A stretch of 64,000 bases of DNA from Lepisosteus oculatus (taxonomy: Eukaryota > Chordata > Actinopteri > Semionotiformes > Lepisosteidae): contig NC_090718.1 in assembly GCF_040954835.1 (NCBI RefSeq), forward strand, positions 13,903,532-13,967,531, written 5' to 3'. Numbering within the stretch: position 1 is the stretch's first letter; every line of letters starts with the position of its first letter. This document shows positions 26,901-39,226 of this stretch, piece by piece. The position numbers were made by a program, and so were the translations under genes. The notes under the pieces were generated by a model. That model saw only the letters and a program-made list of their open reading frames with translations. It did not search any database and was not told where the DNA came from.

Positions 26901-27093
26901 AAACCCACTTAAACCGATTTCAACTGCCAAAACTGGGGAATGAAACTAGCATTACATGGAGCCCGTATGTCAAATCGCTATTACCAGGTCGTGAATCGTG
27001 TTCTTGATGGAGTGCCGTACAGCACACCGGCCATTACTTACCTGCCAACACCAACAGGGGCAGCGAATACAAGAGTGCCCTTAAAGGATGCAT
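17934..27093 (-). CDS. SCN3B: SCN3B, voltage-gated sodium channel beta-3 subunit (5 coding exons)
   Basis: Coding exons in transcription order are 27042-27093, 23002-23162, 20827-21052, 18977-19115 and 17934-17997. All have GT..AG borders and matching phases, giving 213 residues against 215 in human. The beta-3 subunit is a single-pass type I membrane protein that associates with sodium-channel alpha subunits and shifts their gating and surface level. Seen here: a signal peptide (about 1-17), a V-type Ig domain (about 20-145), a transmembrane helix (about 157-178) and a short cytoplasmic tail. Cysteines 25, 44, 47 and 118 correspond to the conserved Ig disulfide positions; N-glycosylation sequons lie at 93, 107 and 111. 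The tail YLAIPSENKENPGAPVAE separates beta-3 from the related beta-1. The frame is fully open, with no sign of decay. Confidence 0.97.
18186..18320. repeat. Intronic duplicated segment A, copy 1
   Basis: About 135 bp aligning to 21530-21660 at roughly 70% by eye. Shared words include gagcaaaat, ttaaaaccc / taaaaccct, gaaaaaggagctgtc-like 'aaggaactgtccttcc' and aactgatgc. Both copies are in introns of SCN3B. Origin unknown; a diverged dispersed repeat is the simplest view. Confidence 0.6.
18977..19115 (-). CDS. SCN3B: SCN3B transmembrane exon
   Basis: Encodes SQDFTAVYSEIMMY, then the membrane helix ILLVFLTFWLLVEMIYCY and the start of the cytoplasmic tail RKISKADEAAQDNA. The donor is gtaagt (reverse of 18971-18976). 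SEIMMY followed by the helix and EMIYCYRK is the shared hallmark of beta-1 and beta-3 subunits. Confidence 0.97.
19397..19436. repeat. Intronic duplicated segment B, copy 1
   Basis: About 40 bp including 'ccactgattcatccta', repeated at 21323-21365 with about 80% match, in the neighbouring SCN3B intron. Confidence 0.5.
19928..20758. mobile_element. hAT-like non-autonomous element, 831 bp, in SCN3B intron
   Basis: The inverted ends are about 45 bp long. The left starts CAGGGGCTCCCAATC and the right, reversed, starts CAGGGGTTCCCAACA; both continue through a 'cacacacctgc' block. The flanks ccccagag and ccccaaga(g) look like an 8-bp target duplication with a one-base slip. No transposase frame lies inside. 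It sits just 68 bp from the edge of the Ig exon at 20827, on the intron side. Confidence 0.75.
20827..21052 (-). CDS. SCN3B: SCN3B second Ig-domain exon
   Basis: Encodes residues 72-146. It includes GRLQWNGSKDLQDVSI, the sequon-rich strand NATLNDTGTYTC with the Ig cysteine, and the final strand TIELVVNKE. The acceptor is ctggcag and the donor G|gtgagg. A plus-strand open frame covers the same bases and is only a shadow of this exon. Confidence 0.97.
21323..21365. repeat. Intronic duplicated segment B, copy 2
   Basis: Matches 19397-19436, sharing 'ccactgattcatccta'. It lies 165 bp from duplicated segment A copy 2. Confidence 0.5.
21530..21660. repeat. Intronic duplicated segment A, copy 2
   Basis: Matches 18186-18320 in the same orientation. 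The order of segments A and B differs between the two introns: A then B with 1.1 kb between in the first, B then A with 165 bp between in the second. A single tandem duplication does not explain that. Confidence 0.6.
23002..23162 (-). CDS. SCN3B: SCN3B first Ig-domain exon
   Basis: Encodes EVGEPVCVEVLSDTQAVQGN, then PMKLTCISCISREE and VEWYFNSAEEDTL. The block AVQGNPMKL with the paired cysteines is diagnostic of the beta-1/beta-3 branch. The acceptor is ccccgcag and the donor CTG|gtaggt. Confidence 0.97.
23293..23510. repeat. Degenerate dispersed vertebrate repeat
   Basis: The phrase 'atttctatccaaagctactta', a middle 'ttttactgaggcaat' and a 3' part 'gattggatctgacagcctt' follow the order of a widespread fish repeat (the 'atccaaagcgactta' family). 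Heavily diverged, with approximate boundaries. It lies in SCN3B intron 1. Confidence 0.5.
27042..27093 (-). CDS. SCN3B: SCN3B first coding exon: start and signal peptide
   Basis: ATG at 27091-27093 in context gagcaggATGc. It encodes MHPLRALLYSLPLLVLA, a short hydrophobic signal peptide, and ends G|gtaagt in phase 1. The start is chosen because it gives a proper signal peptide and a length matching the family. Confidence 0.93.
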
Positions 27094-28200
27094 CCTGCTC
27101 CGAGGTCAGAGTCCCACTAATCGTCGGGCTCTTATGGCTTTCCTGTATCTAATAAGACAGAAAAGAAACAGGGTTTCCCAACAGGCTCGCGTTTTATTGA
27201 TCCGCGGTGGAAATGGAAAAGTTACAAATGACAAGCTGTCCCCCGGGATGTCCGCCCTGTAGGGTGTGTGCACAGGTGCGAATGAGACTTGATCCCGCTG
27301 GGTGAAAGATGGCTTTTTTTTCTTCCTTCTCCTCGGCGATCTCAGTGACGGGAGAACCGCTACTCGGCGCTCCAGTTGTCTTCAGGACTACGACCAAGGA
27401 CAGCGCCTCGCAGGCTGGCGCAAAACAAAGCGCTCTGTGGATCAGAGCGATCCTTTCTTTAAAACTACCACGTGATTCGACAAAAAAAATCCTATTAAAA
27501 AAACAACCCTCTCCAGAAACATGTTCGCGTGTTAAACTCTTGCCCACCAGTGTTCGGCGCTTTTGGAAACAATTTCCCATCCGCAAGGCTTCGCCTATAT
27601 TTTGCTGTGGTTTACCGACTCTTTTAAGCAACGACAGTTTCCACACTCAAATATCTTCTCCATTAGGAACGAGTGGTGTTGTTTAAAGGGAAGCGCTGCT
27701 CTTAGTCGGATCACTTGGCTCTGCTCCCGGCTACTTCGGCTCGGCGACCGGGGCTCGTCGCGTTGGCATGGCGAGCTCCCTGGTCTGGCACGCCGTGCTT
27801 GTCGAAGACAAAGCCCAAGTTAGGGTCTGAAAACCTGTAGATTCCGCTCAGTACCAGATCTTAGTCTCGGGCTTTCTTTATCTTTTGCTTCGGAACAAAA
27901 CCCAAAGCCTTCTCTAGCTCTAGAAAAAAAAATCGGTTACAAAAATAAAGGGGTGAAAAAGGGGTTATCCAACGATTAAATGCGACGCAGGCAGATTCAT
28001 TTAATTGTAAAAAAAAAACACGCCAAGGGAATTGTGCTGTGTTATCGGAGAATGCGTTTCCTTCTCTCCTTTTACATCGCGCTGAATGATCCTTTTCGCT
28101 CCCGAAGCCGTGCGTGTTTCGTGGTTTCTTTTGTGTTGAGAGTAAGGCTGTCACATCAGTGTTTCCAGAACATGAAACTCATGGACGCGCATGCGTCTAC
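27094..28200 (-). promoter_or_regulatory. CpG-rich upstream flank of SCN3B (5' UTR/promoter region)
   Basis: From about 27.2 to 28.2 kb, CpG steps are much denser than in the AT-rich surroundings (for example around 27340, 27720-27800 and 28070-28110). This is the expected place for 5' UTR and promoter of the minus-strand SCN3B gene. No TATA box can be singled out. An additional non-coding first exon cannot be excluded. Confidence 0.45.
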
Positions 28201-29283
28201 GCCGCTCCCACTACTGCCTACTACTTGAATACCAGCTTCCACTGATTTTATTTATGTCACAGACGAGCGCTGGGGGGGGTGTCTTTCTGTTGTGATAGTG
28301 AGGTCTGGGCACGGAGCCCTAGCCCGGGTCTGTTGTTAGGTCTGTGGTTTTTCCAAATCGCTGTCTCCCTCCCACTGTGGCCTCAGCAATGAAACACCCC
28401 CCGCCCTGATTCGGATCAGACTCCAGGCTCCAGAACCGGTCTGTAGAACAAGTGTGTGTTCGTGGCAGGCAAGCGGGAGACCAGTCAAATAACAAGGGCG
28501 TATAAAAAGGTGACACGTTTTCCCTGTGCATGAAAACATGCATGGATTTAAAAATGGGGAGCTGGGCTTAGTAAGTGATAAAGAATGGCCCGGCGTATAG
28601 CCACTGACGACACTGAAAAGTATACCATTGGTGTATTTTTATAACACTGTAAAACAGTAATAAAGATGACTGCAGCTGCCTCCTCTTTACTTGTATCAAT
28701 TGTGAGGGCAATATGAGACACACCGGAACTGAGCACTAAGTTATTAGAGCAGTGGGTTGTTTCAGCCCTGAGTGCACTGAGAAGTCTTTGTTTCAGCACT
28801 GAGAAGCTCTAGGAAGTCTTTCTCACGGGGCAGGGGGTATGTTTCGGGGGACAGGGGTTCATTTGCACACGGAGCGCGAGTGTGCTGTGTGTGCTGGCAA
28901 AGCCCAACGTCTGGATTTCGTCTTTTGATGAATTTTTTCCCCCGACTTCTGAATGTCATCTAATTGCTGGAATTGCATTTTTTTTTCGTTCCCAAGCTCT
29001 GTACTGCAGCTGCTTACCCACCGAAGGACTTGCCACTCCCTTTTCTATTCTATTATACTTCTAAATCAGATCCAGCCCCACAGGGTAAAGTAATCGCTGC
29101 CTAATCTACAAGTCTCACTCTCCGTCTACAGCAGCCACACTGCAGATGTCCTCCCGTTGTGAGAGGTACAGCAGTGCTGTTAAAACCAGTCTCTGAGCGC
29201 GGCTAGATACTGTAGGAAGGCATGTTGAGCTTGAACTGTCCATCACCCTTCTGCCACAGTACTGCCTTGCTTCAACCCAATCC
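28201..29283. other. Non-coding stretch, no gene seen
   Basis: Only short chance frames. There is a run of nine G at about 28271 and moderate GC content to 28.5 kb. No repeat identified. Confidence 0.5.
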
Positions 29284-29563
29284 AAGATGGAGGTGGGGGC
29301 TCTGTGGCTAAGGATCTGCGCCTGTGGCTGGAAGGTTGCTGGTTCAAAGCCCCCGGCTGGTGGAGGAATCCTACTCCATTGGGCCCCTGAGCAAGGCCCT
29401 TAAACCCAACTGCTCCAGGGGCGCTGTACAATGGCTGACCCTGTGCTCTGACCCCAAGCTTCTCTCCCTGTCTGTGTGTCTCATGGAGAGCAAGCTGGGG
29501 TATGAGAAAAGACAAATTCCTAATGCAAGAAATAGTAGGGTTAATAAAGTGATCTTATCTTAT
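29284..29563 (+). mobile_element. tRNA-derived SINE (family T1)
   Basis: The head 'ctctgtggctaaggatctgc' acts as an A-box region, and 'gctggttcaaagccccc' as a B box. Next comes a body shared with the minus-strand copy at 56106-56365 (cctgagcaaggcccttaa, ctctgaccccaagcttctc, gagcaagctggggtatg). The tail 'taataaagtgatcttatc' is LINE-like. Both copies end in the same tail, so it is a real family. Not a functional tRNA gene. Confidence 0.85.
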
Positions 29564-32500
29564 AAGTGCACACGTTTGGGCTTTGCAGAGCTGCCACTTG
29601 ATCCAGACTCATGTGGAAGAGCCTGAACTATTTTTCTGTCCCTGGGCTGGACACTCAGCCCAGAGCACTGGTGTCTTTATTCACATTCTTTCGTTGGTCA
29701 GAGCTTGTAAACGGTGGGAGATCCCGCAGGTTTTGTGGAAAAGACGCACCATGGCTGAAATGTACTGTGGTTGGCACTTAAGGTAGGCAACAACATTACT
29801 AGACCGAGGACGGGAGCAGACGAATTTTCACCAAAGCGTGAACAATTCCCAGAAACGAGAAAAGAAGACGGGGCGGCGTGGGGGAGTTTGCTTGTCACAT
29901 TGGATGCAAGGGCTATGGGGACGACTGTCTGAATAATAACGAGCTCGGCTGGAGAATCCTGCAGGATCGGCCGTGAGAGCACCCAGGAACAGGCAGAGCG
30001 GAGGGAGGGAGACAGCGATGTGACGGCAGACTGGCTGAAACACTGGGTGCCTAGAAGTGTTGTGAATAAACACAGCATGATGCTTTCTGTTCTCCTACAC
30101 TTAACGTATCAGAACACAAAGCAGGTCATTTGCACAATGCAGTACCTTTCTGCAGGTGTTCCCGTCGTTGATTTATTCATATTGCAAGCTCAGACTGCAC
30201 TTCTCGTGGTCACAGTTTACCACAGTTTGTTTTGTGCCTCAAGGCAGCAGCTCCTGGAGGAATACTGTCTCTGCTTGTTTTCATTCCAGCCGAGATCCAC
30301 AGCTCCAGTGCTAACTCATGACCTCATTGATCTGCTTGCTTTTTAGACTCTTATTCTGCTTGTTTCTTCAGTAGTCCCGAGTGTCGAAAACGCCCTACTT
30401 CAAGGGTACTATTTCCAACAGCGTCAGCACACAGAGCAGCCTCTCCTCAACTTGCTTACCAGTACTACTGACTAAGCAGCTCGTACTGGTGGACAAGTTG
30501 ATGGCAGACAGACGTGAGCGGAAAGGCGAGAATGAGAAATGTCAGACATGCCCACAATGAGTGGTTTTCCTCCTGCAGAGATCCGGCTGGTTACATTTAA
30601 AGACAGCTCACCTGAGTGAGGATGGCTCTGAAACTCAGAAACTGGTACAAGGTTGATACCAATTACCAATCCCAGTTGGCCTTTTAAGAGCTGAATTCCC
30701 ATTTGTAAATATGTCCCAACAGAAAACCCAAGTGAGTTAGCCTGTAATTAACGTAACTTTGCCCCCAAATGAAACTCAAGGTCAATGTACTTTTGGAATG
30801 GATATACTGTACAGTACCCTATAATAATCTTGAATGATCTTGGAAAGTATACACAGTCCAGGCCTGGATATGGGTCTTGAACTAAATGGCATCCCTTCTA
30901 AATCCAGTCTGAACCTTCAGATATTTTATACGTCTTACCCAGTACACACTAGAAAGACATAACCACAACAGAAACAGGGAGGAAATAAAAACCAACAAAG
31001 ACATTTGTCTTTTTAAAAACTCATCTTAAAATCTTAATGTTCTGGAGATAAAAACTTATGTCAGCGGTCTTCCATGACCAGAGCGCTAGGATTCACTGCT
31101 TTAAAGTCATTTTTTTGTTTTGCAACACACTACACTGCATTTAGCATGCACAAACATTTGTGACTGCATGATTAGTTTTTTTTTACAGTGTAATAGTGAC
31201 AGTTCGGGTTATAGTGGTGTATTACTTTAATTCCTGTGATCGTGAGATATCTGAGTGGCAGCCCTTCAACACTTCATTAACCTATTTTAACATCTGGATG
31301 GACTGAGGCATGCGCACATTTAACTGCAGTGCTAGTTGACAGCAGTTCAATGAATGAGTATTTCCAAAATCAACATTACCCAGAAACTTTGCATGGACTG
31401 CTTTGAACCCAGAGGCAGAGACTACATTTACCTAGAAAAATAAGTGAACGTATAACACAGAAAAACAAAACCTAAAAATAGATGAGCTACTCACATCGGG
31501 ACTGATTAATGTTTGTATTTTTTGTGCTCTCATTTAAATAATTTATCAGTAGGTGTCAAAAGCAAGGAATTCATTAGGAAGAAAAACAACACTTAACATT
31601 TTATTTCCAAGCATGTATCGGTGTGAAAAAGAGCTGATCTTCGTTTCAACAATAAATTGCTGAGATAACACAACAGTGACATATCTTAAATAAATCATTT
31701 TCATTGCTAGCTATGTTTTTTTGACTAACAGTGACTTGTTTTTTGAGAGGATGGGTACATTAATCACAGAATTCATTTAGGAAAGAGATTAGGAAACAGT
31801 TCATTACTCACAGAGTTTTGGGTATCAGGAAGAGGCTTTTCAGACAGATGGTTGAAGCCCAAACTCTGGTTGAAATTTTTGATTCACTTAGCTACTAAAC
31901 TACCAAAAGTGAAAGATGGGCTGAATGCCCCCTTTTGTTAGCAGACTGTTATTATATTATTCTTTATGTAGTCGTTCCTTTCTTGATTTTATAGGTTCTC
32001 AAACCCACTAGGCTCATATCATCAGTTTGGCTCCCAAACACATACGACAGGACATCATATGCTCAAAGCTGTATTCTGCTGTTGAGTCTCAGACTGGAGA
32101 CAGGTCTTTCAGCATTTTAAAAAAGAGGATAAAATGAGTCTACAGATCTCATTAACACATCTGTTCAGTAAAGATCACAGCATTACTGGAGAGACCATTA
32201 GATTGTTAAAGCCCGAATAACCATTAAGGCATTTGATAGCTATAATAAATTCAATGTATAAACTGGAACGAGACTGGGCAAAGGCTGTGTGTTGCACTGC
32301 AGAGATTATAAGGCAATGAAAGGTCTCAGCAGAGCAGGACGTGGATGTTGGAGGAGAGTCTGCGTTGTGATTGGTCGCTGGATGGACCCCAGCAGTTCTT
32401 GACCTTTTAACCAATCAGAGTGCCCCCACGGCAGTTTGGACTAATAAAGAATGCGAGATGCTGTGTGAGTCAAGATGATTTCAGCAGGTCCAAACGGGCA

Positions 32501-34558
32501 TTTGTTACAGTAAGAATCAGTGGACAAAATTAAATGTGCAGCATCTGCAAAACCGAAAAGCTTAATTAATGCTTAAATATTCTTCTTCTCTGCATTCCAT
32601 TACTCCTGCGTCTCTTCAGTCACAGTATACATTCCTGACAGTTAAATGGCTTTAACAATGTCATAGTGAAGGACGTCTTAAAGACTCTGACAAGTAAGCA
32701 ACAGGAACAGTTGCAGAAGCAGCAGTACATTGGGAAAACACTCACAGCCAGTCTGAAAACCAGACAGTAGCAGTCTGAACATGCAGATCACTGCAGCTGA
32801 GATCCCAGGTGCTACCCAGTAACACTCCTACACTAAGTAGAAAGCAAATGCAAAACAATATGTCCCAGATTTCCTGGAATACAGACTGGTTTTCTCCTTT
32901 TTACCCTTCCTTTAAACTACTTGAAAAAGTTTAGATTTAAACCATGCTTGATGCTGCATTTATAGTTTCAAATCATCTCAGATCCTACACAATAACACAC
33001 CTGAATGCCCGATGTAGGCCCGATTGATTTGTGATAGATGTCTTTGAGATAGACGCTTTTGTTTTTGAAAGTGCCATAAAAAGCCCAAAAACCCTTGATC
33101 TATAACGGATTTCCTATTTGATGAACCCGATTGAAACTCCTGGGATCTTCAGAAAATGCAACATGCCAACCCAGAGATTAACATCCGGGGAATCACTCTC
33201 TCACCTCTGTTAGTGCCGTGTTTTTTTTATTTCAAGGGGAACAAAAGTGTGCTTCCAGATGAGAGGGAAAAAGCAGGTGTTCTCACAGAGGAACAGCATC
33301 ACTCCTGATCCCTGTCTGGAGGCTACAGTGGATTATTAAGATCCCATTAATATCAGTCGGAGCTGCAGCAGGCAGAAATTGGAATGCCCTTAGGTAAGCA
33401 AAAGATACTATACAGCATCGTACATCACTGCGAAACCGTCGACCTGTAGGACTGGTACAAAGTGCACTTTCACAGCCTCATGTGGCAGAAACTGCTGTCA
33501 GGCTTTGAACATGAAGAACTGAACAAAACAGAATTGAGGACTACGACAATCTGAGCCCCAGAAAGGATTACATTTCACTTTGGCCTCTTATGAGTTACGG
33601 CGCTATATTGAAATCGCATGCCTTAAGGAAATCTGCATTATTTGAGAAACAAAAGAAAAAAATCTCAATAGAATTTAAAGTATGATGGCTTTCAAGCCAT
33701 TTTCATGCTGTGTGCTATGTTTTGTGTGATTTTGTTGAAATTTCCTGGCTACTTTGCATTTTTATTTTTGCTATTTGCAATCATCTTTCACTGTGTGTAA
33801 TCAATGCTTATTAATGTAAGATGACCTTTTGCAGATGGTGACCTGTGATACCTAAATGACTAATCCTATAATTTTCCCAATCACATTACAGTAACTCTGG
33901 GGACACAGTTACATGAGTTTTTATTGTGTATTACCTTTCATTAGAACATGCTAGAATTTGTGGACTGAGAAATTATTCTAAAAAATAATACAATTCTGGC
34001 CTCAGGCTTTACGTCTTAAGTATGTGTTTTGTCAATGAGATAAGAGCCATATTTAAGAAGGTAATACAACCCTGGACGCATTTACTATAACAACCTGGCC
34101 AATATACTAATGTCACCGCTGAGTATTAGTTGCTTCTTCGTTAAAAAGGGGGTGGAGGTGATTATTTTATATAATGAATATGACTTAATAAATGTCTATG
34201 CTGGGTCCGAATTGTACAGGTTAATATTTTGTACAAGTTAGCTAACAAGAAATTAGAAAGGAAAACTGAAAAGCCAAAGAGATGCGGACATTAAAAAAAA
34301 ACATTACTAGTTTACTACATTAATTTAAATAACAAGCATTCAACTTTATCACATTACAGTATAGGCATTTGCCTAAATTATGCAACAAGGCCGTTCATTA
34401 GTTGACCTCATGCTCAGTACATTTGTGCCTCTAGACTGCTTGAGTATTTATAGACTTCTGCCACATTGGATTAAGAGATTCCTGTACTTTTCTACTCGCT
34501 TTTTTAAAAAAAATCACTAGAGACAAGATGCTTCAATTTCACCCTCCTGCTGTAGTGC
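29564..34558. other. Long non-coding stretch between SCN3B and the CXorf65-like gene
   Basis: About 5 kb with no supported exon, RNA gene or classified repeat on either strand. Base composition is mostly AT-rich. Some low-variation AT-rich blocks (for example 33.6-34.4 kb) look like they could be conserved non-coding DNA, which needs a genome alignment to test. Confidence 0.45.
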
Positions 34559-35099
34559 TTAAAGGGGAACTGAAATGGTATTTTTATATTTCGGGTTTAG
34601 AAAGAGTCAGCACTGATGAGTGCATTTCAAACCACAATGAAAGAAAAATGTACACAGTAACAGGTTAAACCTCCAAATTACACCTCAAAATAGAGGATAT
34701 TTCAAGGTCTGCACAGCTCCACATTCTGTGCTTCACACATTCTGTGCTTCACTGGAAGTCAAGAAAACTTCCAGTGACAGATGCAGTCCCCTTAATTGTA
34801 AAAAAGAAGGCTTGTGAGTACATCTCTTAATCCCATATTGCACTCCTGCTTCCTATTACAGTGACTAGTGAGCAGGAAGGGCCGCTTCACATCGCCTTTC
34901 TTGTGAGCTCTCAGTCTCGCCTGTGGTGAGACCAGGGGTTTGTGAAAACAATGGTGACTTACAGTACATTACATTCACAAAGTCACGGTTTTGTGCTTAA
35001 TTCGGAATTGGTCAAGTTTTTCTACACCGGCACTACATTTACTTTGTTACCGAGATTTAATATCGGGTCCGAGAAACTGGGACTGCAGTTCCCCTTTAA
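34559..35099. mobile_element. TTAA-bounded MITE, 541 bp
   Basis: Perfect 14-bp inverted ends: TTAAAGGGGAACTG at 34559-34572 and CAGTTCCCCTTTAA at 35086-35099. TTAA at each edge suggests a piggyBac-like insertion, where TTAA is the target site. Inside, a 16-base word (cacattctgtgcttca) is tandemly doubled near 34720-34752, and a perfect 10-bp stem (cactggaagt / acttccagtg) follows. No transposase frame lies within, so it is non-autonomous. Confidence 0.7.
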
Positions 35100-38000
35100 T
35101 TGCTTCGAAGGTAATTATTTTTTCATGGACCAAAGCTGTTCTTATGTCTTCAAAAGGCCTTCCTTACCTCCTGGGAGCAGCAAAACAATCAATTTCTGAG
35201 AAGGGACTTCGAAACCCTCAATCAATGTCTGCTGTACAAGGACATAACATGTAACTGCCCCTACCCTTGTGAGATTCTTTTTGGTTTGAAGATCAGGAAA
35301 AAAAGTACTCCAATAAATTTTGGTCTTAATTTTGGCCTCAGTTGTGATAATCCGAAACACATCTGCCATAGGAGGTGAGCATGTGATGAATGCTTGCAGT
35401 TCATTTGAGTCCTTCTGTGGATCTTTATCGATTTTCTGCATTTCAACAGAGACATTTCCAGGACACTGCCAATCAGCAACAGTCTTCACAGAGCTGATCG
35501 AGTTCCTAATTAAATCTCAGTCACCATTCTCACAGCTGAGTCCAAGGCACTGGAGAGTAACTGTAGGCCGGTCTGAAGTGGTGAGTTACTGTATCGATTA
35601 TCTTTTGAACCATTTTGTATAACAAGTTCTCTTGTGCTGTCCGGACGGGTAAATAAAATCTTGCACACTGATGTCATTCTTACAAAAACAGGGAAGAAGT
35701 GACACACTTTAAATGTTAAATACACATTTGGCAAGATGGAATATACAGTCCATTCACTGTGCTATACAGTACGTATTCTGATGTGCTAGGCAGGAAGCAA
35801 GATGAATGCTGTTGATTATACATACACCTAACATTAATATGAAATAGGATGTAATCCAGCTGTCTTCACTTTTAAGCTGTTATTAATTTCCCTCTTTCTA
35901 AGTCACATTTGCTTTCATTATGTATTAAAATTTATAAATAAAGATTAGACAGTTCTAAAAACACAGCACATACACCTATGGTTAAATGCATTTTTATATA
36001 GGAATGCAGAAAGTCTGCTTGTTTCCATTTAATAATATTACTTTTTGAAGTCGCAAATGTTTTGAAACAATGCATTGATGAACAAGACTGCTGTCTCCAT
36101 GTGTTTAATGCAATTACTGCCTGCTGGTGAACAAGGCTGTCCTTTGGAAACAGGGAAAGTGAACTGCTCCAGCATGAATTATTAATATCTCAAACAATAG
36201 ACAAGTGAATTTAGTAACAGAACATGTGTGACTGCCATATACAGACATTCAATTCTTTTATTTTGTTTTACTATTTAAGGATGAGTAAGTAAAATAGTTA
36301 ACCGTCAATTAAAACATTTTATGAATGAAAAGCAATAGTTAACTCCTAGTATGAAACACGAGCATTAACTACGAGCTCTGGTTTAACATCATCATGTTGC
36401 AACCCTGATGAAAAGTGCTCGTTAATTATGTGCTTGATTTGAGGGATGGTTTGCATATAATAAAGGCAGGGCACTACAGTAGTGAGGGTCAGGAAGAATC
36501 ATGCTGAAGAGCACATTAAGAAAATGTATCCCAGTGAATTCCCTGAAGTTCACAACTGCCAAGGAAGAGCCATGAATCATCTTTATTGTTCAATATTTTT
36601 CATTTATTAAATATATGACCAGCCCCGGTCAGATCTTCAGCGAACTGAAGAGCTCCTTGACTTGTCATTCTGCCTAGACTTCCAAGCTGTGTAATGTTTC
36701 TTTTAATATATGTGCCTAAAAGACACTCAAATCTATTAACAGTACTAAAACATTCTGCTTGTTGATTTAATGTCTGTTAAAATTCCTGTTCTTTAATTTC
36801 ACTTTGTAACTTGTTTGAAAATATTCCTAAGGCGTGTTTATAATAGCGCACCCACAGGGTAACCACAGTACAGTCATGATAGATGCAGGAAAAGGCTATA
36901 GTTCAGGGAGGGGGCCGGTATTTACCCAGCAGCTGTATCCTTTCTGCTCTGTCCTGTCAATCTGCTGGAATCCGGCCTGTATTGAGGCAGTGGACACAGA
37001 CACAGCTGTAGCCCTCCTGAGTTTCCAAGCACCACATGCCTGAAATGTTTAAAGAGGATTATTGCCATTTTAATGGGTTTCAATGGCTTGTTTAAGTTTC
37101 CTTTTTTGTTAATAGGGTATGTTTTGTTGGTTTAACAGGGCCTTTAGGAAATCTCAACTAATTAAGTGCATTTAGAGCGCAAAGCCAAGTGTGCAATAAG
37201 GTGCCCATCCCCTGCTCTCTCCTCTGTAGAAATAATTCATGAATTTGAATATTGCTGGCAGCTGGAAAAGCTTATTAATAATAATAACCTTGTACATTTG
37301 GCACAGATATTCTTAAAAGGCTTGTAACCCAATGGGAGGTTTATTTTTTCTAAATGTCGATAGTGTGTGATGAGAATAATTGAAAATACTGTATAGACAA
37401 GGATATTACTTTGTGATATTACTCCTGAAACCAAAAATTAAGTAATACTTAATAAATCTGAAAGGGGAATGGATCAAAATATTGAAAGGCCGGACCAACT
37501 GAAATATTTTGATGCAAACACAACCTGCCTGTAAATACAGAACGCTCCTGGCTGAATTGCCTGTCGGCTGTAGTCAGATCGTCAGCTCTGAGCTCTGCCA
37601 TTTCAGCACTGGGTTCTCACAGGGCCCAGGAGGCAGCCCTGTCGCCATAGCGACAGTAAGCCAGCCTCCCTCACCTGCTGAAAATAAACCGTTCCATGAC
37701 TGGCCATTGTAAACAGTAGGGAAACACCCAGCTCAAATGAGGGGGAATATAGATACTGTATATAATTACAGGGCATTATTTTAATTCACGCGCATACCCA
37801 AACCCAGGCTGTTTTGACCACATATTCTTTGAATTCTTTCATCTAATATGGCCTGATTAGCGAGTTGAAGAATAATTTCAGTGACCCCTCTCCCTGCTTT
37901 ACGCTGTCAGAAGGCTACAGAAACAAGTCCCCGCTGTGTCACCGGGCCGCTGTGACTGAGCGGAGGTGGTCATGATAGACCTGCTTTGCTTTGTAGAGAG

Positions 38001-39226
38001 TTTATGTAACGAATTATCGGGAGGACTAATGAAAACCTCTGTAAAGCGCCTGTTGTGTCAGAAATCTGTTGTTGCTTTACTCATCTTGCAGGTGCAATGA
38101 GGTGGGAGATTGCTGAGAAGAACAACAGGAAAGTGTGGCTGTGCTATCTTAAAACATATTCTGTTAAATCGTATTCTAAATATGGTAGGAATATAAGAGG
38201 TGTAGACTGTGATTTCTGCAGGAAACCATGCCATATTCTTGCTTCGACCCCTGTGATGGAACCCTAAGCCCTTTAGAACGCTGTTTGATAATGTTTGTAG
38301 TCTTCCCATGGAGCAGAGGGCATAAGAAACTAAAGTTCTCAGTGTGCAATGCATGAAGCATTGTTTTTATTTCCTGGGTGATGAGACACAGCTTTTGCTT
38401 ATTAGGCAGTGTCTAAGAACATATAAGGGAATGGCAAGCCTGATCCTGAGGAAAAAGAAAAGGACATTTAGGTTAGAAACACGTTTAGCCAGTGCTTTAG
38501 CAGTTCAGCCATGTTGACTACATTCTAGGCCTTGTTGAAACTTGACTGTGTACAATTGTGTCTTGGGTTGCTGCTAAACTAACCCAGATGGTGGTTCTGG
38601 CACCCCAGGGTGATGGTTACTTCATTTTAATGGTCAGAGGAGAGCATTCCAGCGCAACTGTGACATCCTGGAGGTTTGACATGTCCCCCCCATCACTCTC
38701 TTTCCTGATACTGGCTTGTACTGTGAGTGAATGGACAGGCAATAACACAGCACTCCCAGTGAGAGGTTTCCTTGGCGACTGCTCAAGGAGGCCTACTGAG
38801 GGATTCAAGTGTGTCAGATGAGGTGTCTTCTTCATTCGGACCCCAAATCCACAAACAGTAAAAAAGGTGTCTTTAAGGATCTCTGTTTTGCACGAAGGTA
38901 TTGTGTGTTTAAGCAATTTAGAGTACTTTAGAAGATTAGATTACATTGGTTAGATGAACACCGATATGTGCAACACTGTGGACTGTCCAAAATCAAGATA
39001 CAGGAGCACTCCCTGTCTAGCAGGTTTTAAATATTTAATCTTTTGATGAATCTTGAATCAATTTCTAAAGGCCTGGAACAAATAAACGATGATCAACTCA
39101 ACGGGTGGTACTCAACAAGGACGTAAGATATGAATTGGAACAGAAATCAGAATTTCCTTTAGCCTACAGAGAGCAGCGCACCCTTCATTGAAACTTTGCT
39201 TTGTCAATCGATCAAGTGGTTTAAAG
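35100..39226. other. Non-coding stretch, possible conserved elements
   Basis: No coding exon could be supported. AT-rich, repeat-poor blocks at about 36.0-36.4 kb and 37.2-37.4 kb (for example 'gaaataattcatgaatttg') have the even, low-CpG texture typical of vertebrate conserved non-coding elements. That is an impression, not a measurement. Confidence 0.35.

Noticed and set aside
27194..27646. 150-codon minus-strand frame upstream of SCN3B
   Set aside because: It lies in the CpG-rich flank, has no domain or splice context, and its composition fits chance in GC-rich DNA.
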